Source: an uncultured Pseudomonadota bacterium (lineage in GTDB: Bacteria > Desulfobacterota > Desulfobulbia > Desulfobulbales > Desulfurivibrionaceae). From it: 64,000 bases of DNA. Position numbers and translations under genes: made by a program. Shown here piece by piece: positions 52,768-60,443 of the stretch. Positions within the stretch are counted from its first letter, which is position 1. Each line of letters opens with the position of its first letter. The stretch spans positions 1-64,000 of the forward strand of contig CALMMG010000051.1 in the NCBI GenBank assembly GCA_937868185.1, in the 5' to 3' direction. The notes beneath the pieces are model-generated. The model ran no database searches. It had not been told where the DNA came from and saw only the letters and a program-made list of their open reading frames with translations.

Positions 52768-53474
52768 CAACAAACTATCCTGGGTTCGTTTCTTTCAAGC
52801 ATCCTATTTTCCCTAGAGAAGCAGGTAGTTAGAGTTATACAAAAATTCATTTCATATCTGTGCGGAACACATACTGTTTCAAGTTACTTAACACAGTGGG
52901 CATTTTTTGATCCTACCCACACATCAATGTGGACTCAAAAATATCCCACGCAAAATAGTACGACAGACGCATCAAAAAACAGCAAAACAATGCATCTTCA
53001 GCGTGATACACAACAATGCGCCCTCAATGCATACTTCCATTTGCACCATACAGACACATAATAGACCTAGATTGCAAACCTCATTTTATCGTTTAAAATC
53101 AAATATATACCAGCTTAAAATCGCAGACATAACGCAAGATGCGCCATAGCAAGATGCCCCTAATTGCGCCATTCTTGATTTCAAAAAATCTAACCGGGAG
53201 GTAACAGGGAAGAAACATGCTGGTTTTACTCAACAAAAAAAGCAAGAGCGTCGCATGAATACGAACGTCCGCCTTGCCATACTCTTACAGACTAAATCCT
53301 CGCAGGCCCCGATTTGACGCAACACCACTTAAGGCGATAACCTACCTATTATTTGACAATAATAATTACAGGGAGACCAGAGAGTACGACAATGGGCGCT
53401 ACGTCTTCGGGATTGTTGCGTGGACAGGTTTGGCCAAAAAAGGACAAAGGCGATTAAAGAAAGAGAGGAAAATA

Positions 53475-53516
53475 AAAAAAGCGGAAAGCCTTTGCAGTGC
53501 AAAGGCTTTCCGCTTA
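53475..53516 (-). terminator. terminator of the FeS-cytochrome unit
   Basis: A 15-base perfect stem (AAGCGGAAAGCCTTT with its complement), loop of 7, followed on the minus strand by TTTTTTT. It stops transcription before NrfD, which explains why NrfD has its own promoter. Confidence 0.92.
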
Positions 53517-53528
53517 AAAATAAACCAC

Positions 53529-53579
53529 GCTGAACACCACCGCCCTCAGGCTATCGCGCCGGACGGGTTGGTGTTCAGC
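53529..53579 (-). repeat. 11-base inverted repeat just after the cytochrome stop
   Basis: GCTGAACACCA at 53529-53539 pairs with TGGTGTTCAGC at 53569-53579, with a 29-base GC-rich interior. It may be an mRNA 3' stability hairpin in front of the terminator. Confidence 0.5.
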
Positions 53580-53591
53580 CACAGAATAAAA

Positions 53592-54020
53592 TCAATGCTT
53601 CCCTTCAGCCTTGCCCTGAGGCGCTGCCCCGGTCAACTTATTGTACCCCTTCACACCGACATGGCATGTTGCGCAGCGGGTGTTGGAGGCAAAAGCCATC
53701 TGCCCGTCATGGCATGCACCACAGTATTTCCCTTTATACAAAGAAGCCATAGTGAAATCGGCCTTCTGCTCGGCAGTACCAGCAGCCATCTCAAAGATCT
53801 TGTCGTGGCAGTTGTCACAGGAAAGACCTGCATCCATGGTGTGGGTTTTATGGGAAAACGCCACACCTTTCACAGGTTTTGTCCAAAGAATTGGCGCCTT
53901 CGGCCCATAGGTGTCCTCATCGTAGGCTTCTTCACCAAAAGACAGGCTAGAAAAAACAAGGAGCCCGATAACAGCCATCAAGCCCACTATAGTCATTACG
54001 CTCTTGTTGTTGCGTTTCAT
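53592..54020 (-). CDS. periplasmic trihaem cytochrome c (respiratory complex subunit)
   Basis: This 142-residue protein has a hydrophobic N-terminal segment (TIVGLMAVIGLLVFSSLSFG, residues 10-29), either a signal peptide or an anchor. It has three haem sites, CDNCH, CGACH and CATCH. Extra His residues in GVAFSHKTHTMD can act as distal ligands. The sequence resembles class III/c3-type domains in quinol-linked complexes. It is 22 bases downstream of the twin-arginine FeS gene. With it and an NrfD protein it parallels DsrJ-DsrO-DsrP, though sequence does not prove it belongs to that complex. Confidence 0.88.
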   Translation of the reverse strand: MKRNNKSVMTIVGLMAVIGLLVFSSLSFGEEAYDEDTYGPKAPILWTKPVKGVAFSHKTHTMDAGLSCDNCHDKIFEMAAGTAEQKADFTMASLYKGKYCGACHDGQMAFASNTRCATCHVGVKGYNKLTGAAPQGKAEGKH

Positions 54021-54042
54021 TACGACCCTCTTCGCTGTTTGG

Positions 54043-54804
54043 TTAATCGTTCATGTAAAACACGTTGGGCATGGCGCCTGTCTCAGGCCGAAGAACCCAA
54101 ACCACCTTTTCAGGCTTGTGAATCAGCTTATAGGCTTCGCTGTCGTAATTGGTGAGATCCCCGAAAATACGAACTCCAGCCGGACACGCAGCAGAACAGG
54201 CCGTCTTGCTCTCGCCCTTGGAAATGCGGGTATCAAAACAGAAGTTGCACTTGTCAACGGCCCTGTTCTCTTCCTTGAAATAGCGGGCATTGTAAGGGCA
54301 AGCAGCCATACAGGTTTTACAACCGATGCAACGCTTGTAATCCATCATGACGATGCCGGTTTTCTTGTCCTTGTAAGTTGCAGTGGTAGGGCAAACCCGA
54401 ACACAGGGCGGCCGATTGCAATGGTTACAGAGCACCGGCATAAAAACCCGCTCCTTCTCACCCCTGGCAATCTCCCGCTCCTGCTGGAGAATGGTAGTAC
54501 GATAGCCATAGGAAGGAACATTGTTGGTCTTCACACAGGCCTCCATGCACCGCTCGCAATCAATACAACGATTCTGGCGGATAACCATGGTGTAATGCGG
54601 ACTGTAAGGGAAAGCCCCGGTTGCCGGCACCGGCCCCATGGCGCTCTCAGCGTTACGGGCAGAGGTCAGGGAAAGCACAGACCCGCCAACAAAAACCCCG
54701 GTTACCGCCAAACCAAAGCGAAGGAATCGCCGCCGCTCCTCGGAAGGAAGGCTTTCCGCCCCCTCATTCTCGAGTTTTTCAAGATCATCTATCTTCATTC
54801 TCAC
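54043..54804 (-). CDS. twin-arginine-exported ferredoxin-like FeS subunit (DsrO/HmcB/NrfC-type)
   Basis: This 253-residue protein has a twin-arginine signal (RRRFLRFGLAV, residues 24-34, followed by a hydrophobic stretch) and Cys sets for four [4Fe-4S] clusters: CIDCERCMEAC, CNHCNRPPCVRVCP, CIGCKTCMAACP and CNFC with CSAACP. Such subunits connect a periplasmic redox protein to an NrfD quinone subunit. The first gene of a two-gene unit, it has a good promoter at 54924. The NrfD partner is probably copy 1 at 51272. Confidence 0.93.
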   Translation of the reverse strand: MRMKIDDLEKLENEGAESLPSEERRRFLRFGLAVTGVFVGGSVLSLTSARNAESAMGPVPATGAFPYSPHYTMVIRQNRCIDCERCMEACVKTNNVPSYGYRTTILQQEREIARGEKERVFMPVLCNHCNRPPCVRVCPTTATYKDKKTGIVMMDYKRCIGCKTCMAACPYNARYFKEENRAVDKCNFCFDTRISKGESKTACSAACPAGVRIFGDLTNYDSEAYKLIHKPEKVVWVLRPETGAMPNVFYMND

Positions 54805-54880
54805 GTCTCCTCAATGTATTTCAGAAGGGTGCTCGACCTCTTCCACCCTTCAGGAATCGGATAATCCGGAAGGTACTTAA

Positions 54881-54904
54881 GCAATTAATCTTTGGATTAA
54901 TTGC
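54881..54904. repeat. perfect palindrome, operator candidate
   Basis: GCAATTAATC, spacer TTTG, GATTAATTGC: 10-base perfect arms, lying in the leader of the FeS-cytochrome unit about 20 bases downstream of its -10 box. Position fits a repressor or activator site. Confidence 0.55.
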
Positions 54905-54923
54905 CGATGGGTAAATTGCCCGC

Positions 54924-54951
54924 ATTGTAATTTGACAAGCCCGCATGTCAA
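54924..54951 (-). promoter_or_regulatory. sigma-70 promoter of the FeS-cytochrome unit
   Basis: On the minus strand TTGACA (54946-54951), 16 bases, TACAAT (54924-54929). Start near 54917, about 110 bases before the FeS gene. Confidence 0.72.
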
Positions 54952-55142
54952 GACAATTTTTTTTACGAGTGTTTTCATAAAAATCAACAAACTGCTCTCC
55001 TCTACAAACAACCCCTATCAACAGACCAGAAAAAACCGCTGGTTGCGCCTTTCTGCAAGCATACCCTGTTTTTTTCTGCTATATTTTTATACTCGATAAT
55101 TCTTATTAAAATATAGCGGAACAACTAACCCTGAACACCACA

Positions 55143-57542
55143 ATGGAAAAGACGACGACCCCACCATCTGCCCCCCCTGTCCAGGAAGCAGTTTTCATCG
55201 TAAATGAAAACTGGCAGATCACCTCCTTCAACGAAGCAGCCCAAAGCCTTATGGGCCTTACTACTGGCGAGACCATCGGCAAGAGTTGCCAAGATGTGTT
55301 TAGCGGGGCAGGCAGATTCGAAGCCCTTTGCAGCCTTTATGGACCGTTGGCCACAGGAAAGGCCATGCATGGACTCCGGGTCGTGATGAACAAGCCGGAC
55401 AGCAAGGAGTCGATTATCCTTCTGGTCACGGCGATCCCTATTCCCGACAAAAACGGCAAACTCTCCGGGGCAATCATCACCCTCCGGGACGCCAGCGACC
55501 CCGGCCAGATCTACCCGTTGGTCCTGGACAGCATTGCCGATGGTGTCTTTACTGTGGATAAGCGCTTTCGCATCACCTCCTTCAATAATGCGGCGGAACA
55601 AATCACCGGCTGGACAGCACAAGAAGTAGTGGGCACCTCCTGCCATAAAATTTTCCAGTCCAACATCTGCGGGGCGGACTGCATTCTGGCCCAAAGCGTC
55701 AACGAAGGAAAGTCCATCGTCAATCGTTCCATCTATATCAAGGGAAAAAATGGCCGTACTATCCCAATCAACATCAGCGCCTCACCGCTTGTTGATCCGG
55801 AAGGCCAGGTCATCGGCGGGGTCGAAACTTTCCGGGATGTTACCTCCAGCCTACAACAGGACCTCATCCTTGACAGCATTGCCGACGGCGTCTTTACCGT
55901 GGACCGGAACTGGACCCTTACCTCCTTCAACCGGGCGGCGGAGCACATCACCGGCTGGCATAAGGATGAGGTTCTCGGCAAACCCTGCAACACCATTTTC
56001 CACTCCAGCGTCTGCGGAGACAACTGCATTCTCGCCCAGAGCGTTGAGAGTGGCAAACCCATTGGTAACCGCTCCATATTTATCAAAGGCAAAGACGGGG
56101 AGACAATTCCGATCAGCATCAGCGCCGCCCCACTTACCGACCCGGATGGGGACGTGATCGGCGGAGTGGAAACCTTCCGCGACCTAACCTCGGTCATGAC
56201 CAAGGATCTGGTGTTGGAAAGTATCGCCGACGGCGTGTTCACCGTAAATCGCAGCTGGAAGATCACCTCCTTCAACCGGGCGGCCGAACTGATTACAGGC
56301 TGGAAACGGCAAGACGCTATCGGCAAGTCGTGTAGTGACGTGTTTCATTCGAGCATCTGCGGCGATAACTGCGCTATTGCTCAAAGCCTTTACAGCGGCA
56401 AGCCTGTGTCCAACCGCTCCATCTTTGTCAAAAACATCGAAGGCAAGCAGATTCCTTTAAGCATTAGCGCCGCACCGCTTCTTGACCACGAAGGCAATGT
56501 TATCGGCGGAGTGGAAACCTTCCGAGATCTCAGCGTGGTCACGGAACTCCGCAAGCAGCTTTCCAGACGCTACACCTTTGGCGAAATTCTCAGCAAGAGC
56601 GCCTCTATGCAGCGCATCTTCAGCATCCTGCCAGAAATCGCCCGAAGCGAGAGCAATGTCCTAGTCCTCGGCGAGTCTGGCACAGGTAAGGAACTGGTGG
56701 CCCGTGCCATTCACACCTCAAGCCAGCGCAACAAAGGCCCCTTCATGGCGGTCAACTGCGGAGCCCTACCTGAAACCCTGCTTGAGTCGGAACTTTTTGG
56801 CTACAAGGCCGGCGCCTTCACTGACGCCAAACACGACAGACCAGGCCGCTTTGCCAGCGCCGAGAAAGGAACCCTGTTCCTCGACGAAATCGGCGATATC
56901 CCTGCCTCCCTCCAGGTCAAACTCCTGCGGGTTCTCCAGGAAAAGGTATATGAGCCCCTGGGCTCCAACAAACCGGTCAAATCTGACGTGCGGATCATCG
57001 CCGCCACCAATCGCAACCTGCAGCAGCTTGTTCAAGAAGGCCTCTTCCGAGAAGATCTCTTCTATCGCCTGAACGTGGTGAAGATTCTGCTCCCGCCCCT
57101 GCGTGACCGCATGGAAGACATCCCCATGCTCGCCGAACATTTCACCAAACAGTTCAGCACCCAACAGGGCAAGGATATCGTCGGAATCTCCGACGAAGCC
57201 TTAGGCATCCTTATGCGCTACAACTTCCCCGGCAATATCCGCGAACTGGAAAACATCATCGAGTACTCATTCATCCTCTGCCATGGCGGCTTTATCAGAC
57301 CGGAACACCTGCCCGAGCCCTTTGCCCCCAAAACCCAAGGGAGCCAGGAACCCGGCGCCATCCCCCTCCACAAGCCACAACCCCTGGACGAGATTGAAAA
57401 ACAGGCAATTTTTCAGTCCCTGGAGCGGAATCACTGGCGGCGGATGACCACCTGCCGGGAACTGAAGATATCCAAAGACACGCTGCGCCGAAAGATAGAA
57501 CGGTATGGACTGAGAAATCCATTTGACGAGGAACTCGACTAG
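55143..57542 (+). CDS. sigma-54-dependent activator with four PAS domains (three near-identical, Cys-triad)
   Basis: This 799-residue regulator has PAS domains at about 12-125, 126-240, 241-355 and 356-478. The last three repeat with an exact 345-base period and each contains C-x10-C-x3-C (for example SCSDVFHSSICGDNC), an apparent metal, FeS or redox site; the first has only part of it. The AAA+ domain has Walker A GESGTGKE, GAFTDA in place of GAFTGA (a common variant in this subfamily), and Walker B GTLFLDEIGD. A Fis-type helix-turn-helix is at 755-790. There is no receiver and no adjacent kinase, so it senses directly. It is flanked by respiratory genes. Confidence 0.93.
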   Translation: MEKTTTPPSAPPVQEAVFIVNENWQITSFNEAAQSLMGLTTGETIGKSCQDVFSGAGRFEALCSLYGPLATGKAMHGLRVVMNKPDSKESIILLVTAIPIPDKNGKLSGAIITLRDASDPGQIYPLVLDSIADGVFTVDKRFRITSFNNAAEQITGWTAQEVVGTSCHKIFQSNICGADCILAQSVNEGKSIVNRSIYIKGKNGRTIPINISASPLVDPEGQVIGGVETFRDVTSSLQQDLILDSIADGVFTVDRNWTLTSFNRAAEHITGWHKDEVLGKPCNTIFHSSVCGDNCILAQSVESGKPIGNRSIFIKGKDGETIPISISAAPLTDPDGDVIGGVETFRDLTSVMTKDLVLESIADGVFTVNRSWKITSFNRAAELITGWKRQDAIGKSCSDVFHSSICGDNCAIAQSLYSGKPVSNRSIFVKNIEGKQIPLSISAAPLLDHEGNVIGGVETFRDLSVVTELRKQLSRRYTFGEILSKSASMQRIFSILPEIARSESNVLVLGESGTGKELVARAIHTSSQRNKGPFMAVNCGALPETLLESELFGYKAGAFTDAKHDRPGRFASAEKGTLFLDEIGDIPASLQVKLLRVLQEKVYEPLGSNKPVKSDVRIIAATNRNLQQLVQEGLFREDLFYRLNVVKILLPPLRDRMEDIPMLAEHFTKQFSTQQGKDIVGISDEALGILMRYNFPGNIRELENIIEYSFILCHGGFIRPEHLPEPFAPKTQGSQEPGAIPLHKPQPLDEIEKQAIFQSLERNHWRRMTTCRELKISKDTLRRKIERYGLRNPFDEELD

Positions 57543-57564
57543 ACATCCCTTTTACATTACAACA

Positions 57565-57605
57565 AAAAAAAGGCCGGAGAGAGTTTCTCTCCGGCCTTTT
57601 TTTGT
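57565..57605. terminator. bidirectional terminator between the PAS activator and merR copy 2
   Basis: AAAGGCCGGAGAGA, loop, TCTCTCCGGCCTTT with a run of A before and T after, so it works for both convergent genes. Confidence 0.88.
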
Positions 57606-57627
57606 TATTCGTTGACCACCAGCTGTA

Positions 57628-58074
57628 TCAACTGCGCCCGACCTGTTTTTTGCGACCAGAACCGGCACTTTTCCTGGCCCGGTCGGCCGCCTTGGCTTTT
57701 TTTTCCGCTACCTCGTCGCCCGCGACACGCAACGACCGCGGCACAGCCCTGTCACAAAGACATTCGCAGGTTTCATGCACATCACTGGGACATTCTGCAA
57801 TCTCCCAGCATGGCGCAAGCGTCAACAACCTTTTCAACCCCGGAATACTGATCCCCTGATCGTGGATCATGGAGCGCACACATGACACCCACTTTATGTC
57901 ATTCAAGGAATACAGCCGCCGGGAGCCATTATGCTGGGGATGAACCAGCCCATCTGCCTCGTAGATACGAAGTGTTCTCGGATGAACATCCAACAGCTTT
58001 GCTGCCACCCCTATGGGGTAAATCGGCAAATCGGGCCGCAAAGGCTGGATGGCCGTTTTTTTCTTGGCCACCAT
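57628..58074 (-). CDS. MerR-type regulator with cysteine-rich tail (copy 2)
   Basis: A 148-residue paralogue of the regulator at 50827: IGVAAKLLDVHPRTLRIYEADGLVHPQHNGSRRLYSLNDIKWVSCVRSMIHDQGIS (MerR winged helix, residues about 21-76), then PCWEIAECP and HETCECLC, and a Lys/Arg/Ala-rich tail. The start at 58074 is chosen because GGAGGAGAAGG lies just before it; the longer frame runs into NrfD. It is 19 bases downstream of NrfD copy 2. The tail has two more cysteines than copy 1. Confidence 0.88.
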   Translation of the reverse strand: MVAKKKTAIQPLRPDLPIYPIGVAAKLLDVHPRTLRIYEADGLVHPQHNGSRRLYSLNDIKWVSCVRSMIHDQGISIPGLKRLLTLAPCWEIAECPSDVHETCECLCDRAVPRSLRVAGDEVAEKKAKAADRARKSAGSGRKKQVGRS

Positions 58075-58093
58075 ATCCTTCTCCTCCGCGCGC

Positions 58094-59287
58094 TTAATGA
58101 TCCTCGGACAGATGCCCCCTGAAAAGTCTCTCACCCATGAAGAAACCCATGACACAGAGACCCATTGCCCCTGCAGTAATCACAATCTCATGCAGGGAAG
58201 GGGTGTAGGTTAACAACTCGGGCATATCAACAACCCCGAGTTCGCTATACCAAGGAACAAGCTGCCCAACCACAACCAGGTCGTAGCGCATGAAGAAGAT
58301 GCCGACTATACCGGAAACGGAGGCCCAAAAGAGAACGGGGATGTTTTTGGCGCGGGCGGCCAGAATCATGGCAAAGGGAATGACCATGCCGAGCATGACC
58401 TCACCAAGCCAGAAATTAATCGCATAGGGACCACTCACCAGAGCCATCATGGCCTCATATTTCCCTGGCGGCTGACCACTGATGCCGGTGATCATCTTCC
58501 AGGTGGTGAAGAACATAATCACCGCAATCAGGGTTGCCCCCAATTTTGCCGTGGCCATAAGTGAACCCTCCAGCTTCTCGCTCATTTTCCAGCCATTTGC
58601 CCGATACCCCAGGCAATGGAAGAAAATAACCGCAGCGCAGCCGGACATCATGGCGGAGGTGATAAAATAAATGGGCATATACGGACCATGCCAGAACTCA
58701 CGACCGCTGAGCAGGCCAAAAACCGCGCCAAGGTTACTGTGCGCGGCGATACCGGAAATAACCCCCAGCAGACCGAGCATTCCGGCGGTTTTGTGCTTTT
58801 CCATCTGCAACAGCGCAAACTCGACAACCATAAAAAAGAGATACGCACCATACAAGGTTCCCATCCACCAGATATTGGAAGTGGGGTTTGGAGATAAGAT
58901 ATTATAGATGGGCATACGCCAGGGGTTTTCGATCTCAAACGCGATCACGAAAAAACCGGCGACGATGGTGACGATAGCCATGAACACCGAACGCTTGGCA
59001 ATGGGCTTGAATGCTTCAACCCCAAAGACATGACCAATGGAGGAAACCAAACACAGACCTGTAGAACTGACCACAAAAAAAACATAGGCGGCGATCAGCA
59101 GCCCCCAGGGAACATCCCGGGTAACGCCAAAGGTGTGCTCATGCCCGGCATACATGGAATGCAACCCGGCAGCCAAACCAAGAGCCGCGAGCAGACCACC
59201 GATGGCAATGACAGCATTATACGAACGCGAGGGACTGGCAACAAGGCCTCCCTCCTGCGGCAAAACATCCGCTAAAAAATTATTCAT
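58094..59287 (-). CDS. NrfD/PsrC-family quinone-interacting membrane subunit (copy 2)
   Basis: A 397-residue membrane protein with about ten helices, clearly paralogous to the protein at 51272: MYAGHEHTFGVTRDVPWGLLIAAYVFFVVSSTGLCLV, FEIENPWRMPIYNILSPNPTSNIWWMGTLYGAY and FMRYDLVVVGQLVPW have direct counterparts. It is followed by MerR copy 2 and preceded, 90 bases away, by a 36-residue single-helix protein. It has no FeS or cytochrome partner next to it, so it may share one with copy 1 or act with a distant partner. GGAG lies 9 bases before the ATG. Confidence 0.9.
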   Translation of the reverse strand: MNNFLADVLPQEGGLVASPSRSYNAVIAIGGLLAALGLAAGLHSMYAGHEHTFGVTRDVPWGLLIAAYVFFVVSSTGLCLVSSIGHVFGVEAFKPIAKRSVFMAIVTIVAGFFVIAFEIENPWRMPIYNILSPNPTSNIWWMGTLYGAYLFFMVVEFALLQMEKHKTAGMLGLLGVISGIAAHSNLGAVFGLLSGREFWHGPYMPIYFITSAMMSGCAAVIFFHCLGYRANGWKMSEKLEGSLMATAKLGATLIAVIMFFTTWKMITGISGQPPGKYEAMMALVSGPYAINFWLGEVMLGMVIPFAMILAARAKNIPVLFWASVSGIVGIFFMRYDLVVVGQLVPWYSELGVVDMPELLTYTPSLHEIVITAGAMGLCVMGFFMGERLFRGHLSEDH

Positions 59288-59376
59288 GGGACAACACTCC
59301 TTTTGCGTAATTTAATCGTTTAATCTTGCGATCCCGCATGACGTAAACCTTGCTCTCAGCCTCAACAGAAGAGGCT

Positions 59377-59487
59377 TCAAGGCAATGTTTCCTCATTGGC
59401 CTGAATCAACGGTTTGATCTTGAGATCAAATACGGTATGGAGCGCTGCGCCTCCGACCCAGAAAAACAAAAACAGTAGACCTTCCAT
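59377..59487 (-). CDS. 36-residue single-helix membrane protein upstream of nrfD copy 2
   Basis: The frame starts with ATG at 59487 after GAGGAG (spacing 7) and ends with TGA at 59377, 89 bases before the NrfD start. The product begins MEGLLFLFFWVGGAALHTVF, a single hydrophobic helix, followed by a short charged end. The ribosome site and position argue for a real gene, perhaps a small subunit or assembly factor for NrfD. It is too short for family recognition. Confidence 0.6.
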   Translation of the reverse strand: MEGLLFLFFWVGGAALHTVFDLKIKPLIQANEETLP

Positions 59488-59695
59488 TTTTTTCTCCTCA
59501 ATCAAACGACCTGATCTCCCAGGCTTTTGGTTCATCGTCGACCCGATCGGAATGGCGGTCCCGGACGAATCACTTCTGCGACTTACCAGACAATATTACC
59601 CTTCCCTGCGGCCCTCCTTTGCATGTTGTTTATTAGTGAAAATCTCCAGGGCGCTCCACGATGTAGACCACCCAAGCCAAGTATCTTTATTAGTC

Positions 59696-59725
59696 AATCT
59701 ACAGAATGGAAAAAGCTATTGTCAA
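59696..59725 (-). promoter_or_regulatory. sigma-70 promoter of the small-protein/nrfD copy 2/merR unit
   Basis: On the minus strand TTGACA (59720-59725), 18 bases, TAGATT (59696-59701), about 210 bases before the 36-residue gene. Confidence 0.55.
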
Positions 59726-59973
59726 GTTCTTATTCTTTTCATATTCCACATTTTGGTCTTTTTTTTATGCACATTTATCCCACTATTCAATTACCGCTGC
59801 ATAGAATGGCGCAATATCGCATTTTTCGGCAATATTGCAACTCAGGATTTCACGCCGAATCATAGCGCAAAAACAGCCAGATAAACAACATAACAAACGA
59901 ACACCAAACACAGACCTCTGGCTTCGTCGCCAAAAAAACACCAACCACATAACACTGACCACACCAACCAATA

Positions 59974-60024
59974 ATGGCTCGTTTTGATCCTGATTACACC
60001 ACAGGAAGGATCAAAACGAGCCAT
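59974..60024. repeat. 17-base perfect inverted repeat (mobile-element-like or regulatory hairpin)
   Basis: ATGGCTCGTTTTGATCC at 59974-59990 is repeated inverted at 60008-60024, with a 17-base interior; shorter arms ACACTG and CAGTGT extend the symmetry outwards. The long perfect arms could be termini of a tiny MITE-like remnant or an operator. No transposase is present. Confidence 0.7.
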
Positions 60025-60152
60025 CAGTGTACAACTGTCCCCACAGGGGAAATCCGGAAAACCCAAAAAATACCGCAATATAAATCAGGCAACCTACTAA
60101 AACTACACAACAAAAAAAATAACAACGAACAAATTGCCAACTATCGACACAC

Positions 60153-60168
60153 TGGCACGCACATTGCT
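60153..60168 (+). promoter_or_regulatory. sigma-54 (RpoN) promoter, exact consensus
   Basis: TGGCACG, four bases, TTGCT matches TGGCACG-N4-TTGCW at every position with GG-N10-GC spacing. It fires to the plus strand; the next features are a terminator at 60270 and PBP1A at 60444. Confidence 0.85.
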
Positions 60169-60178
60169 AAGACTACAC

Positions 60179-60304
60179 AGAGGGACAACATGGTTCTCCA
60201 ACCATGAGAAAAGAGACAACGACCTTCTGTCTTTCCGCGCAAGCGGACTCAATCATCCCCTTCTTTGCAAAGGATCCTCGGTGGCGGCCCAGGATCCTTT
60301 TTTT
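60179..60304 (+). ncRNA. predicted sigma-54-dependent small RNA (or attenuated leader of PBP1A)
   Basis: The transcript expected from the sigma-54 promoter would start near 60179 and end at the terminator, about 125 bases. It has a 5' hairpin (ATGGTT with AACCAT, 60190-60205) overlapping a 5-codon frame (Met-Val-Leu-Gln-Pro, stop at 60205-60207) with a GAGGG just before it, an unstructured middle, and the terminator hairpin. It resembles a trans-acting small RNA, but a leader with a conditional terminator before PBP1A is possible. Confidence 0.6.
60270..60304 (+). terminator. strong terminator of the predicted small RNA
   Basis: A 10-base stem (AAAGGATCCT with AGGATCCTTT), a 12-base GC-rich loop and TTTTTTT. 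No protein gene ends before it on this strand. Confidence 0.88.
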
Positions 60305-60443
60305 ATCCCGCCACCCCCCTTCCAACCTCTCCCCAAGAAATGTAGTGACCTCGCGGGGCTAACCCTGTATTATCTTTCGCTGACAATACTGTGGCGGAAC
60401 CGACATCGTCCCATGCCGTTCCATAAATGAATACATTCTTCAT

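Larger units (their letters stand above)
52454..53591. other. 1.1-kb non-coding region upstream of nrfD copy 1
   Basis: This AT-rich stretch holds no gene I can support; the open frames here have no ribosome site or family resemblance. It contains a sigma-54 promoter facing NrfD (52752-52767), a plus-strand hairpin with T run (52507-52531), the terminator of the FeS-cytochrome unit (53475-53516) and an 11-base inverted repeat (53529-53579). The 300-base leader between the promoter and NrfD is long. Confidence 0.55.
54805..55142. other. divergent control region between the FeS gene and the PAS activator
   Basis: This 338-base AT-rich gap holds a palindrome at 54881-54904 and a sigma-70 promoter (54924-54951) for the FeS-cytochrome unit on the minus strand. 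The plus-strand part (55000-55140) must contain the promoter of the sigma-54 activator gene, with TATACT/TATAAT-like boxes near 55087-55100 but no clear -35. The activator has no good ribosome site. Confidence 0.6.
59488..60443. other. 0.95-kb non-coding region between nrfD copy 2 and PBP1A
   Basis: This AT-rich stretch contains the NrfD promoter (59696-59725, minus), a 17-base inverted repeat (59974-60024), a consensus sigma-54 promoter (60153-60168, plus) and a strong terminator (60270-60304). I support no protein gene here except perhaps a 5-codon frame (60190-60207). Confidence 0.6.

Noticed and set aside
52523-52850. Short minus-strand frames upstream of nrfD copy 1
   Set aside because: They overlap each other in different frames, lack ribosome sites and show no recognisable features; the sigma-54 promoter lies inside them.
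53529-53594. TGA of the trihaem cytochrome followed by a hairpin, as a possible Sec readthrough
   Set aside because: Readthrough would add only about 25 unrelated residues before TAA, and the hairpin loop is too large and far for a bacterial SECIS. It is a normal 3' hairpin.
56812-56829. GAFTDA in the PAS activator as a broken sigma-54 contact loop
   Set aside because: GAFTDA is, to my knowledge, a common natural variant in PAS-type sigma-54 activators, so loss of function cannot be claimed.
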